A stretch of 64,000 nucleotides of DNA from Granulosicoccus sp036478595. Its GTDB lineage: Bacteria > Pseudomonadota > Gammaproteobacteria > Granulosicoccales > Granulosicoccaceae. The position numbers and the translations under genes are program-made. The stretch spans positions 1 through 64,000 of the forward strand of contig JAZGEF010000053.1 of NCBI GenBank assembly GCA_036478595.1, given 5' to 3'. This document shows, in pieces, positions 1 to 8,766 of the stretch (within the stretch, counting starts at the first letter, position 1; each line of letters begins with the position of its first letter). Under the pieces are notes generated by a model. It was not told the origin of the DNA. It saw only the letters and a list, made by a program, of their open reading frames with translations, and searched no databases.

Positions 1-2
1 TC

Positions 3-125
3 GCTATGGCTGAAGGCAATGTTGATGATGACGAACGCGAAGTGTTGAACAGTATTGCCGATGGTCTGGGTGTTTCTCGTACCTTTATCTGCCAAACCAT
101 TGAACAGGATTGTGAGCCAGACTAA
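3..125 (+). CDS. C-terminal end of a TerB-like (tellurite resistance/DUF533-type) protein, partial
   Basis: Only the last 40 residues lie in the window; the gene begins before base 1. The acidic segment EGNVDDDEREVL followed by a short helix with GLGVS matches the end of the TerB helical domain, where 'DG.ID..E...L..IA..LGLS' recurs. The same fold occurs in the intact DUF533 gene at 11.8 kb. TerB-like domains are small metal- or stress-associated helical bundles with no firm enzymatic role. The frame closes with TAA at 123-125. Family is likely but the fragment is short, so the rest of the protein could carry other domains. Confidence 0.55.
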   Translation, partial: AMAEGNVDDDEREVLNSIADGLGVSRTFICQTIEQDCEPD

Positions 126-306
126 GATTAAGCCTATTAGCCCATACGCTAGAGCGTGTCGCTAATTATCCTTGGCATGAAATGCCAGATGATGGTGGGT
201 GGAGCTATGGCATGATGGATAGCCCGGTGGGCACTTTGGTGCAATGCAAGAGCCTGATCTTTTTATGGATGACCTGCGAGCGTTTGTGCGAGAGCTTGAC
301 GGGTAA
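116..306 (+). pseudogene. Internally deleted epoxide hydrolase relic
   Basis: Two pieces of an epoxide hydrolase-type alpha/beta hydrolase abut in different frames. The first (about 128-222) reads LERVANYPWHEMPDDGGWSYG, close to the N-terminal EHN motif ('DLR.RL..TRWPDE.P..GW.YG'). The second (223-306) reads P-GGHFGAMQEPDLF followed by MDDLRAFVRELDG and a stop, which is the classical end of these enzymes ('GGHFAA.E.PELLV.DLRAFF'). Family members are about 380-430 residues; roughly 330 residues, including the nucleophile Asp, are missing between the pieces, and a frame change sits at the junction. The frame has no good start codon. The match is from motif memory, but two independent motifs in the right order make it fairly secure. 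Confidence 0.65.
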
Positions 307-415
307 GGGTGTATCAGAAGATTGACCTATAGGCTGCTTCTTGCATCAAACGAAGAACTGGCTGTAGTTTGTTCTGTGGTATTTGCTCCGAAAGTAACTT
401 CGATACAAGGCATCC

Positions 416-533
416 GGCACTCACTCTGCTAAAGCTCCTTCACCTGGGACGCCATAAACCCATCCATTGGGGCTTCGCATCGGCATCCATGCCGTCGAGG
501 CTTAGGTGAAGGTGCTTTAGCAGCGTGAATGCC
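416..533. repeat. Large imperfect inverted repeat, possible mobile or REP-like element
   Basis: Arms 416-445 and 504-533 are reverse complements over about 30 bases with few mismatches; the inner 20 bases of each arm (426-445 and 504-523) differ at one position. The 58-base centre holds a second small perfect hairpin (CGGCAT-cc-ATGCCG). No open frame of note runs through it. Such nested palindromes are typical of dispersed non-coding repeats or the folded transcript of one. No second copy was noticed inside the window, so dispersal is an inference. The stretch 307-789 otherwise holds the terminator at 636-658 and the amt leader. Confidence 0.6.
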
Positions 534-635
534 TCCTTCAATCGGGTGTCAACTAGCCATTCGTACGTAACTTGGGTGCAACTACGAGGTCCTCATTGGA
601 AGTATTCACTTAGTCATTACAATCAGTAAAGCCAA

Positions 636-658
636 CAGCGCTGCCGGGCGGCGTTTTT
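636..658 (+). terminator. Rho-independent terminator
   Basis: A GC-rich stem CGCTGC/GGGCGGCG-type hairpin (639-653, one G-T pair, three-base loop) is followed directly by TTTTT at 654-658. It would stop rightward transcription coming from the relic region before amt. Confidence 0.5.
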
Positions 659-789
659 GTGCACTGCAATAGCGCACTGAACGCCCCGTTCTGGTGCCAA
701 CAATTCAGTTAGCTTATATGTTGTTAATTCACAGTTGCCCTGTTGTTTGATTGTTAATCTGTGGGCCATCTTATGAATGTTGATTTGCT

Positions 790-1980
790 ATGGAATCGTT
801 GCAGGCCGGCTCTAATGTCGTATTTTTACTTCTCGGTGCGATACTGGTGTTGTTCATGCACGCAGGTTTTGCATTTCTTGAAGTCGGCACTGTGCGTGAA
901 AAAAATCAGGTTAATGCGCTGGTAAAAATATTTTCCGACTTTGGTGTCTCAACCATCGCCTACTTTTTTATCGGTTACAATGTTGCCTACGGAATGGACT
1001 TTTTTGCCGCTGCTAGTGAAATCAGTGCTAACAACGGGTACGAGCTGGTTAAATTTTTCTTTCTACTCACGTTTGCAGCAGCAATACCGGCGATTATTTC
1101 AGGCGGTATCGCCGAGCGCGCTAAGTTTTATCCTCAACTAATTGCATCCTTTGTCATTGTCGCATTTGCCTATCCATTCTTTGAAGGTATTGTTTGGAAT
1201 GGCAACTTTGGGCTACAAGGCAAACTTGAAGCACTTACTGGTGCCCAGTTCCATGACTTTGCTGGATCGATTGTGGTTCACACAATGGGCGGCTGGCTTG
1301 CATTGGCTGCCATTATATTGCTTGGCGCACGGCAAGGCCGTTATACCAAAGACGGCAGAATCGCCGCAGCTTTCGCTCCATCAAGCATTCCGTTCTTGGC
1401 ATTGGGTGCCTGGATACTCACAGTAGGGTGGTTTGGCTTTAATGTCATGTCAGCGCAAAACGTGGCTGATATTAGTGGCCTAGTGGCAATTAATTCATTA
1501 ATGGCGATGGTCGGTGGTTTGTTGGCAGCGTTGCTTGTGGGCAAAAACGATCCTGGTTTTTTGCACAATGGCCCATTAGCGGGATTGGTCGCTGTTTGCG
1601 CGGGTTCTGATGTTATGCATCCAATGGGTTCGCTGTTTGTTGGTGTGGTAGCGGGCGCATTGTTCGTTTGGGCGTTTACAAAGGCTCAAAACCGTTGGGG
1701 TATCGATGATGTGCTGGGTGTGTGGCCGCTGCATGGCTTGTGTGGCGTCTGGGGTGGCATCGCTGCTGGTATTTTCGGCGCTACCGGCCTAGGCGGCCTT
1801 GGTGGTGTCAGTTTGATGGCTCAAGTGGTGGGATCGCTTGCCGGAGCTGTGTACGCTTTGCTCTGTGGGTTTATAATTTACGGAATACTGAAATCGCTGA
1901 TGGGTATTCGACTCACCGAAGAGGAAGAGTTCGATGGTGCCGATCTCAGTATTCACAAAATTAGCGCAAGCTCGCGTTAA
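790..1980 (+). CDS. amt: Ammonium transporter, Amt family
   Basis: Inner-membrane channel that conducts ammonium/ammonia, 396 residues with about 11 membrane segments, the usual number for Amt. The family hallmarks are present: AFLEVGTVREKN near the N-terminus, and the twin-histidine pore region represented by VVHTMGGW and by PLHGLCGVWGG. It starts at ATG 790 right after an in-frame stop; the Shine-Dalgarno is weak. There is no cleavable signal peptide, and the C-terminal tail is short and acidic. The next gene, 15 bases on, is its PII regulator GlnK, the standard amt-glnK nitrogen-limitation operon. A clear sigma-54 promoter was not found in the leader. Confidence 0.95.
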   Translation: MESLQAGSNVVFLLLGAILVLFMHAGFAFLEVGTVREKNQVNALVKIFSDFGVSTIAYFFIGYNVAYGMDFFAAASEISANNGYELVKFFFLLTFAAAIPAIISGGIAERAKFYPQLIASFVIVAFAYPFFEGIVWNGNFGLQGKLEALTGAQFHDFAGSIVVHTMGGWLALAAIILLGARQGRYTKDGRIAAAFAPSSIPFLALGAWILTVGWFGFNVMSAQNVADISGLVAINSLMAMVGGLLAALLVGKNDPGFLHNGPLAGLVAVCAGSDVMHPMGSLFVGVVAGALFVWAFTKAQNRWGIDDVLGVWPLHGLCGVWGGIAAGIFGATGLGGLGGVSLMAQVVGSLAGAVYALLCGFIIYGILKSLMGIRLTEEEEFDGADLSIHKISASSR

Positions 1981-1995
1981 GGCTTAGGAGAAATC

Positions 1996-2334
1996 GTGAA
2001 ACGAATTACAGCAATTATTAAGCCGTTCAAACTTGATGCGGTGCGCGAAGAGCTAGCTACAGTGGGCGTAGCGGGTATCACTGTCACTGAGGTTAAAGGA
2101 TTTGGCAGGCAGAAAGGTCATACTGAGCTTTACCGTGGAGCCGAATACGTCATCGACTTTATTCCTAAGGTAAAGCTTGAAGTAGTAGTGGCAGACACAA
2201 TGCTTGATGCGTGTGTTGAAGGCATTATCCGTGCTGCCAACACCGGTAAAATTGGTGACGGCAAAATTTTTATCGATAGCGTGGAGCGTGTTATTCGTAT
2301 TCGTACACAAGAAGAAGACGAGCAAGCACTGTGA
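1996..2334 (+). CDS. glnK: Nitrogen regulatory protein P-II (GlnK type)
   Basis: Trimeric signalling protein that binds ATP/ADP and 2-oxoglutarate and blocks the Amt channel through its T-loop. It is 112 residues, exactly the family length. Tyr51 in RGAEYVIDF is the uridylylation site. The opening MKRITAIIKPFKLDAVREEL and TGKIGDGKIF are signature blocks. The start is GTG 1996, preceded by AGGAG at 1986-1990. It is co-transcribed with amt, which is why it is called GlnK rather than GlnB. The C-terminal tail is slightly longer and more acidic (RTQEEDEQAL) than in E. coli. Confidence 0.95.
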   Translation: MKRITAIIKPFKLDAVREELATVGVAGITVTEVKGFGRQKGHTELYRGAEYVIDFIPKVKLEVVVADTMLDACVEGIIRAANTGKIGDGKIFIDSVERVIRIRTQEEDEQAL

Positions 2335-2344
2335 TCGTAACTGT

Positions 2345-3256
2345 TTATTGTTCTGCTTCCCACGGTGCATGAGGTGTGAACTTCTTCACCATAAAATCAG
2401 TAAATACGCGCACCTTGTTACTTAGATGTCGTCGATGTGGGTAAACCAACTGAATGGTTGAGCTATCGACAATATGTTCTTGCAGCAATGGTACTACAAG
2501 GCCACTTTTTAGCGATGGCTGAACAACAAAGGTTGCCAATCGAGCAACCCCTAGCCCGGCTTTAACAGCTTCATGCAAGGCCGATGCACTGTTAGTGTGG
2601 AAGTTACCCTTTACCCGGTGCACTCGCACACCTTGCTCGGTGTTGAACTCCCAATCATTAAAGTGCGATATGGATGAGTGCGTTAGGCAGTTGTGATTGA
2701 CTAAATCTTCAGGTGATTTAGGTGAGCCATGTTTTTCAATATAAGCAGGCGAGGCGCAGATCACTCGTTTGTTCACAGCGAGCCTTCGTGCTACCAATGA
2801 TTCGTCGGTTAAGCCATCACTTAGTACAATAGCAACATCGACCCCTTCGCCTACTAAATCCACTTCACGTTCACTGAGTTCAAGCTCGACCCGAAGTTCA
2901 GGAAACTGCGACATGAACTCGGGCATCAGTTTGATCATTTGTATACGCGCAAATGCTGAGATGGTCGTGATGCGTAAGGTACCGGTAACGCGATCATGCA
3001 AGGCCATAACAGCATCTTCGGCCTGTTGGATCTCGTGGAGGATCGCTCCGCAGCGATCGTGAAACGCGTGCCCCTCGGCCGTTAAGCTGAGTTTACGGGT
3101 GGTACGTTGAAATAGGCGTGCGCTAAGGCGATCTTCCAATCGAGTTATCAGCTTGCTCACAGCGGACGGTGTGAGGTCTAGATCTCTCGCAGCCGCCGAG
3201 AAGCTTCCCATATCGGCGGCTTTGGAAAAGACCAGCATTTCGGTATATTTATCCAT
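2345..3256 (-). CDS. LysR-family transcriptional regulator
   Basis: Winged-helix HTH at residues 1-60 (SFSAAARDLDLTPSAVSKLITRLEDRL) followed by a periplasmic-binding-like effector domain to residue 303, the usual LysR architecture. The ATG at 3256 is preferred because the protein then begins MDKYTEM, as in close family members; a GTG at 3271 would add five residues. It is of the AaeR/DsdC-like 'CrgA' class often annotated as generic LysR. It converges on glnK with a 10-base gap and so is not obviously its regulator; the divergent gene 220 bases away is an ABC exporter, a possible target. The effector is unknown. Confidence 0.88.
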   Translation of the reverse strand: MDKYTEMLVFSKAADMGSFSAAARDLDLTPSAVSKLITRLEDRLSARLFQRTTRKLSLTAEGHAFHDRCGAILHEIQQAEDAVMALHDRVTGTLRITTISAFARIQMIKLMPEFMSQFPELRVELELSEREVDLVGEGVDVAIVLSDGLTDESLVARRLAVNKRVICASPAYIEKHGSPKSPEDLVNHNCLTHSSISHFNDWEFNTEQGVRVHRVKGNFHTNSASALHEAVKAGLGVARLATFVVQPSLKSGLVVPLLQEHIVDSSTIQLVYPHRRHLSNKVRVFTDFMVKKFTPHAPWEAEQ

Positions 3257-3477
3257 TATTATTAGTGCCACTCATTCACAATTAGCGTATTAAATCACAT
3301 ATTGACTCGTATTAATACTTATCCTTCGGGTGCCGAATACGCAGGCTTCATCCGGCTTTGTAATACGATCTATGTCACGCTGGATCAGACATTAGGAACA
3401 AGCCTCCCTAACCGGTGGCAAATGCCTGCAGTAGTATGCAGTGACGCCCTATTGCAATCTAATAGAGAGCCACTGCC

Positions 3478-5331
3478 GTGTACCACTATATTGAACGACT
3501 CATCGATCCTCTGCGTGATCATCAGGTTAGACGGCCGCCTGTAAACACTTGGCAGTTTTTCTGGTATCACATCAGCCCGTTTAAATGGCCCATCGTTGTC
3601 ACGCTGATACTGGCCGGTATTTCAGCGCTTAGCGAACTCTACTTTTATCAGTTTCTCGGGCGGCTGCTCGATTGGATGAACACCACCCCACGCGAAGAGT
3701 TTCTGGCGACTCATTGGCACAGTTTGCTTTGGATGGCAATTGTGGTGGGATTAGTTAGGCCCATAACGATGCTCGGCTCGCGAATGATGATCAACCTTGC
3801 GCTGGCACCGGGCATTGTCAATGCCACCCGCTGGCAAAATCATCGTTATGTGTTGCGTCAGAGTATGTCGTTTTTTCAAAACGACTTTGCGGGCCGGATA
3901 TCACAAAAAGTGATGCAGACCGGCCATGGGGTGCGCGAAGCGGTTATAAACATCGTTGATGGCGCGTGGTTGATGTTGATATATCTTGTGGGTATCAGCG
4001 CATTGTTATTGCAAATAGATCGCTTATTGATGTTGCCGATAGTTTTATGGATGATTGGTTATGCCGCGGTAATTGTATTTATGGTGCCGCCGGTTCGTGG
4101 TAAGTCGGCTGCCTTGTCAGAGGCCACCTCTAGTCTGTCTGGTCGAGTTGTTGATAGCTATACCAATATCCAGTCAGTTAAATTGTTTGCGCACAATAAA
4201 CTAGAAGAAGATTTTGTTGCTGACGGTATTAGGCATCATACAAGCGCATTCAGAATAATGATGCGTGCCATCCTCACTATGACAGCATCTATCACCGTGC
4301 TTAACACCTTGCTGGTTATTGCTACTGCAGCGTTATCGATTTATTTGTGGATGGGTGATGCAATTAGCGTGGGTAGTATTGCGGTTGCAAATGGTTTAGT
4401 AGTAAGGCTTAACCAGATGTCCGGCTGGATACTGCGCACAATAACCTCCTTGTTTGAAAATATCGGCACAGTGCAAAACGGCATAGAAACCCTGGCTCAA
4501 AAAACCGATATTGAGGACGCAGCCGATGCTAAGAAGCTACAGGTTACCCGCGGCCATGTTGTGTTCGATAGGGTGTCGTTTCGTTATGACAATGTTGCAG
4601 CAGCCGCTAGTGATAAACCAACAGTGCCGATAATTGCTGATTGTTCATTTGAAGTTAGGCCTGGAGAAAAAATTGGTTTAGTTGGCCGTTCGGGTGCGGG
4701 CAAATCAACGTTAATCAATTTGCTGATGCGCTTTCATGATCTAAGCGAAGGCGCTGTGACCATCGATGGCCAGGATGTTCGCAGTGTTCAACAAGATAGC
4801 CTGCGATCCAGCATCGCTGTGGTTAGCCAGGACACAGCTTTGTTACACCGTACCATCCGTGACAACATTCGCTATGGACGTGAAAACGCGACGGATGAAG
4901 AGATAATTGCCGCTGCAGCAAAGGCCGCGGCGATTGAGTTCATACCTAATCTTTCAGACAGTCTAGGGCGCACTGGTTTGGATGCCTATGTTGGAGAGCG
5001 GGGTGTAAAGCTCAGTGGTGGCCAACGACAACGCATCGCTATTGCCCGGGTGATCCTTAAAGACGCACCTATTCTTATTCTTGATGAGGCGACTTCGGCA
5101 CTCGATTCAGAAGTTGAAGCAGCCATTCAAAGCCAGCTTAATCAACTGATGGAGGGTAAAACTGTGCTAGCGGTTGCGCATAGGCTATCAACCATTGCCG
5201 CGCTTGATCGTTTAATTGTGCTTGATGAAGGTAGGGTGATCGAATCCGGCTCGCATCAGGAGTTACTGGAAAACAAGGGTTTGTACGCTCGATTGTGGCA
5301 ACGACAATCTGGTGGTTTTATCGGTATGTGA
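3478..5331 (+). CDS. ABC exporter, fused permease-ATPase half transporter
   Basis: 617-residue half-transporter: six membrane segments over residues about 20-330, then a nucleotide-binding domain. Walker A GRSGAGKST lies near residue 403, the signature LSGGQRQRIAIAR near 512, Walker B ILILDEATSALD near 530 and the switch His in AVAHRLS near 560. It works as a dimer, pumping lipid-like or small hydrophobic substrates outward (MsbA/Atm1-like layout). Substrate cannot be read from sequence. The start is GTG 3478 with GAGAG just upstream. It stands alone, with a glycosyltransferase gene following after 95 bases. Confidence 0.9.
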   Translation: MYHYIERLIDPLRDHQVRRPPVNTWQFFWYHISPFKWPIVVTLILAGISALSELYFYQFLGRLLDWMNTTPREEFLATHWHSLLWMAIVVGLVRPITMLGSRMMINLALAPGIVNATRWQNHRYVLRQSMSFFQNDFAGRISQKVMQTGHGVREAVINIVDGAWLMLIYLVGISALLLQIDRLLMLPIVLWMIGYAAVIVFMVPPVRGKSAALSEATSSLSGRVVDSYTNIQSVKLFAHNKLEEDFVADGIRHHTSAFRIMMRAILTMTASITVLNTLLVIATAALSIYLWMGDAISVGSIAVANGLVVRLNQMSGWILRTITSLFENIGTVQNGIETLAQKTDIEDAADAKKLQVTRGHVVFDRVSFRYDNVAAAASDKPTVPIIADCSFEVRPGEKIGLVGRSGAGKSTLINLLMRFHDLSEGAVTIDGQDVRSVQQDSLRSSIAVVSQDTALLHRTIRDNIRYGRENATDEEIIAAAAKAAAIEFIPNLSDSLGRTGLDAYVGERGVKLSGGQRQRIAIARVILKDAPILILDEATSALDSEVEAAIQSQLNQLMEGKTVLAVAHRLSTIAALDRLIVLDEGRVIESGSHQELLENKGLYARLWQRQSGGFIGM

Positions 5332-5426
5332 GCACGATACTCAGTGTCTTATAGGTAAAAATACCCTGCCTATTATGGACAAGGTAGTGTTAACTACTTC
5401 ACATTCTAGTTGAATAAACCTGCTGA

Positions 5427-6500
5427 GTGGGTCTATCCTTTAAACATAGCGCTCGAGCGCAAATTGAGCCTGTATTACGGGCCGCGCTGGACGATAAATG
5501 TTTATACCTTGATTATTGGTTGGCATTGGCATTGCCGAGAGATATGAAGCTTTATCTGACATCTGCATACGGGACTCACGACCTGCTTGATAGGCTCATT
5601 GAACTATCTGCGCTAGATAGTAGTGGCCGGCATGAGCTTTGCTCATGCCCAGCCGATGCTGACGCCATCCTTTTTGTTGAAAACACCCATTACCAGGATT
5701 ATTTTTTTCGCGCCTTGATAGAGCATCCACTGGTGTCAAGGTATCCAGAAAAGGTGTTTATGTACAACGAGGCAGATAAGCCTTGGTGTGTGCTGCCGGG
5801 TTTGTACTGTTCAATGTCTAGTCGGTTTTTTCAAGACAATCGACAGGTGGCGTTTCCGTACATTAAGTCGCCTAACCCATATATTTCTGATGTTCGCAAT
5901 TGGGATATAGAAAAAAAATGGCTGTTCTCTTTTGTCGGTTCCACAAGTCATCGTTGCCGAAAACAAGTGGTAGCGCTTGCCGATAACAGCAAAGGTATAA
6001 AAGATACCTCTGATTTTAATGTCTGGGATAGCTCATTCCCAGAGCGGCAGCTGCAGGGGATGGATTTTGCACAAACCATGGCGGAGAGTCGCTACATGCT
6101 TTGCCCACGCGGCATTGGTACGTCTTCCTATCGTTTGTTTGAAACCATGGAGGCGCAACGAGCGCCTGTGGTTATATCTGATCATTGGGTGCAACCACCA
6201 CATGTGGATTGGGATTTTCTCGTCACAGTCAAGCAAGATGATATCAAGAAAATTCCTGAGCTATTGCGTTCAATATCAAATGAAGCTGAGGATCGCGGTA
6301 AGGCTGCTCGATTAGCGTGGGAGCAAGCTTATGGTGCTGATGTGATGTTCGATACTGTGGCTGAATCCATCGCCTTTTTGTTGTACGAGCAAAAGTATCA
6401 AGAAGATACTGACAAGTTGTTGAGCTTGCGCAAGTTTATAATTGGTTCTGAGCTACTCACATTGGCTATGCTGCGCCAACTCAAATCTCAACTTCTCTAG
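5427..6500 (+). CDS. Exostosin-like (GT47-type) glycosyltransferase
   Basis: 357 residues. The C-terminal half carries the exostosin pattern: FSFVGSTSHRCR (near 167), then SRYMLCPRGIGTSSYRLFETM (near 224-244) and APVVISDHWVQPP, the donor-binding region of inverting GT47-type enzymes. No membrane segment, so a cytoplasmic soluble transferase acting on a surface glycan is likely. The GTG at 5427 gives a 39-residue extension; an internal ATG at 5544 begins MKLYLTSAYG, a natural first beta-strand, but its SD-like GAGAG is very close. Donor and acceptor are unknown. No glycan cluster surrounds it; the nearest other transferase is a GT2 gene at 10.9 kb. Confidence 0.7.
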   Translation: MGLSFKHSARAQIEPVLRAALDDKCLYLDYWLALALPRDMKLYLTSAYGTHDLLDRLIELSALDSSGRHELCSCPADADAILFVENTHYQDYFFRALIEHPLVSRYPEKVFMYNEADKPWCVLPGLYCSMSSRFFQDNRQVAFPYIKSPNPYISDVRNWDIEKKWLFSFVGSTSHRCRKQVVALADNSKGIKDTSDFNVWDSSFPERQLQGMDFAQTMAESRYMLCPRGIGTSSYRLFETMEAQRAPVVISDHWVQPPHVDWDFLVTVKQDDIKKIPELLRSISNEAEDRGKAARLAWEQAYGADVMFDTVAESIAFLLYEQKYQEDTDKLLSLRKFIIGSELLTLAMLRQLKSQLL

Positions 6501-6604
6501 TCCTTTATTGTTAGCAATAATTGCATATGCGGGGCGAATACTTAACCTTGTTGCAAATCTGTGGTATACAGAATGCGGGAGGCTGAATAAAAGTATCGCG
6601 CAAT

Positions 6605-7165
6605 ATGAATGCTAAAGTACTACGGCTCAATAAAGCCGGTATACCTATCGCTTGGTTAAGCTGGCAAGAATCCGCGACGCTCGTCGCCAAAGATCAAGTT
6701 ATCTGGAGTCTTGGAGAAGTTGTCCATCGCATTCATGGTGGATACAACAAACGTGGTGAGCGCTCAATACTCACGCTTCCCAGCATCATTGCCTGTGGCG
6801 GTAAGGTGGCTACATCAACGTTTACCCCTCCGCTAACTAACACACTCTTGTTTGCGCGCGATCAGCAACTGTGCATGTATTGTGGTACTGAGTTTCCAGT
6901 TAGAGAATTATCACGTGATCACGTGGTACCGACTTCTAAAGGGGGTAGGGATCATTGGAAAAATTGCGTATCGGCGTGCCGCAGATGCAACAACCGAAAA
7001 GGAAATAAATTGCCAGAACAAGCAGGTATGCAGTTGTTGGCGATACCGTTTGCGCCTAACCGGCACGAGTTTTTCTACTTGTCTAATCGCAATGTATTGG
7101 CTGATCAAATGGCGTTTCTAAAAACCAGCTTTTCGGCTAACTGCAACGCTCATAAACTCGCTTGA
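6605..7165 (+). CDS. HNH endonuclease family protein
   Basis: 186 residues. The C-terminal half has a zinc-stabilised HNH fold: CMYCG (near 95) and CRRCNNRKGNK bracket LSRDHVVPTSKGG with the catalytic His and KNCVSAC supplying the Asn. The N-terminal half is a beta-rich region seen in the widespread chromosomal HNH proteins of Proteobacteria, whose biological role is not established. It is not flanked by a methylase or phage genes, so restriction activity is not implied. Its 3' end overlaps the convergent lipoprotein gene by 16 bases. Confidence 0.85.
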   Translation: MNAKVLRLNKAGIPIAWLSWQESATLVAKDQVIWSLGEVVHRIHGGYNKRGERSILTLPSIIACGGKVATSTFTPPLTNTLLFARDQQLCMYCGTEFPVRELSRDHVVPTSKGGRDHWKNCVSACRRCNNRKGNKLPEQAGMQLLAIPFAPNRHEFFYLSNRNVLADQMAFLKTSFSANCNAHKLA

Positions 7166-8646
7166 TCATTTAGGTAATCACTGGCACCGTAAAGGTTAGT
7201 CAGCACAGCAACTGAATATTCGACAAATTCATTTGCGTTGTTGCCAAACCCTGCCACCTGAATAACGTATTTGCCTGAACGCGATACAACTGAGTGATAC
7301 ACAGTGTTGCTTTCCAAGCGCTCGGATGTGAGTAGGATACTTATTTCAGGGCTGCTTGATTGCACACCAATTGATTCGCTGAAGTGATCTGTTTCAGTGT
7401 GTAACGTAATGGTGTTCTCATGAAGTGTTTGTGCAAACAGGGCAGCTGTGTTTTTGCGGTCTGTTTGCATTAGCATTATTTCAATAGGCGTATGCTTTGG
7501 TGTTTCTTGGTTATACAATTGCGCTGCAACCATTGATGTAATCAATCGCGTAAAACCGTCAATTGCCGCTTCGCGTTTTCCAGGTTCTGCGCGTAGGTTA
7601 ACTCCCTTTAGAGGAGATGTTTGTACCAATACCCACGGTTGTTCAAGCCAATGATGATCAACATCTCCAGCAGCTTTTAGTAAATACTGATTACGGTTTT
7701 CACGCTGTGTGTTGGGGTAGCTTGCCGGATCAAGAATTTGAATCGGATCTTGTGGCGGGTTTGATAGTAGTTGATCGATTAAGCGGTCGCCATCTGGTCT
7801 CGCTGCAAGCTTTTGCATGAAATGCTCGCCTTCGACATAAGAATACTCTAATACATTTCGACTGACAGCCTGTACTGGCTGCGTTAGCTGATTGGGTGGA
7901 TTGTCACGGCTGAACATAAAATTATCGAGTGCATCTAATCCAGAACTGCATGCAGCCGGCTGACAAAGTTTGCGTGTCAGCCATTGAGCATGACCTTCAA
8001 AGGTTGCTGATTGGGCAAATGATGCACGAAAGTTAAGTTTACGGTTTTCGTGTATTCCGTACATGACATCGTCAGAGGCGTGGACAAGCTCGTGTATCAG
8101 AAGTGCCTTTACTGCAGCGCGTTTAATAGCCCCGTCTTCTGGCAAGCCGCCCAAGTAGTTTTGTAGCAATGTTGTGCTCAACATAACTTGTGCAAGTTCA
8201 GTTGCAAACAACGCTGCGTAAGTGCCTTCCTGGTTAGACATAACCGCATTTAAAAAATGGCTGGCGAATCCTGAATCAGTAAACTGGCTAGCAATTAAAC
8301 GCTGTGTTTCTGATAATACTTCGCTGCCAATTTCGCCATCGCTTGCGAACACAAGTTTGACATGGTTGAGATCAGCGCCGGTATATTCGGATACCAGTAA
8401 TCTTGAACTAACGAATAATGCGTGAATTTCGGCTTGTGTGAGTCGTTGTGAATATTCCTTGTACTGCGACGCCTCACTCGATTGTGGTGCGGGTGTTTGT
8501 ACTGTTGTTTGGGGATTTAATGTTTGAGTAGTGCTGGCGCAGCCGCTAAGCAGCACTAAGGCCACCACACTAGTGATGAGGCCAGAATGTGGCGTGGTAC
8601 CGGTTTTGTTACCGATGGTTGTAAAATGGCTCGACTGCGTGATCAT
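7150..8646 (-). CDS. HELVH-motif lipoprotein, putative gluzincin-type metalloprotease
   Basis: 498 residues. A lipoprotein signal ends in LLSGC, with Cys36 as the lipidation site. Residues 185-189 read HELVH, and an FEGHAQW segment puts Glu217 about 28 residues later, the spacing expected for the third ligand of a gluzincin protease. The helix is preceded by a hydrophobic LLI. The C-terminal 150 residues are beta-rich (VYHSVVSRSGKYVIQVAGF), resembling a pre-peptidase C-terminal-like sandwich. The likely location is the inner leaflet of the outer membrane. I know no named family; protease activity is inferred from the zinc pattern only. A similar arrangement could be a non-peptidase DUF. Confidence 0.6.
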   Translation of the reverse strand: MITQSSHFTTIGNKTGTTPHSGLITSVVALVLLSGCASTTQTLNPQTTVQTPAPQSSEASQYKEYSQRLTQAEIHALFVSSRLLVSEYTGADLNHVKLVFASDGEIGSEVLSETQRLIASQFTDSGFASHFLNAVMSNQEGTYAALFATELAQVMLSTTLLQNYLGGLPEDGAIKRAAVKALLIHELVHASDDVMYGIHENRKLNFRASFAQSATFEGHAQWLTRKLCQPAACSSGLDALDNFMFSRDNPPNQLTQPVQAVSRNVLEYSYVEGEHFMQKLAARPDGDRLIDQLLSNPPQDPIQILDPASYPNTQRENRNQYLLKAAGDVDHHWLEQPWVLVQTSPLKGVNLRAEPGKREAAIDGFTRLITSMVAAQLYNQETPKHTPIEIMLMQTDRKNTAALFAQTLHENTITLHTETDHFSESIGVQSSSPEISILLTSERLESNTVYHSVVSRSGKYVIQVAGFGNNANEFVEYSVAVLTNLYGASDYLNDQASL

Positions 8647-8712
8647 CTAAGCAGTCTATCTAGGCAATTGTGTTAGCGCCTTATGCCGACCACGGAATTG
8701 CTACTCAGCAAG

Positions 8713-8742
8713 CAAAAAAAAGGCCGGCTCCGTGAGCCGCCC
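8713..8742 (-). terminator. Rho-independent terminator of the GH16 gene
   Basis: Read on the minus strand, a hairpin with core CGGCTC-acg-GAGCCG is followed by an eight-base T-run (8714-8721 are A on the plus strand). It lies 24 bases past the GH16 stop codon. Confidence 0.8.
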
Positions 8743-8766
8743 TAGGTTTACACCTGCATATGTTAA

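Noticed and set aside
720..789. Search for a sigma-54 promoter and NtrC sites before amt
   Set aside because: No GG-N10-GC element with acceptable flanks was found, so nitrogen control is not claimed from sequence.
3302..3544. 80-codon plus-strand frame ahead of the ABC exporter
   Set aside because: It runs into the exporter gene in another frame and has no recognisable content.
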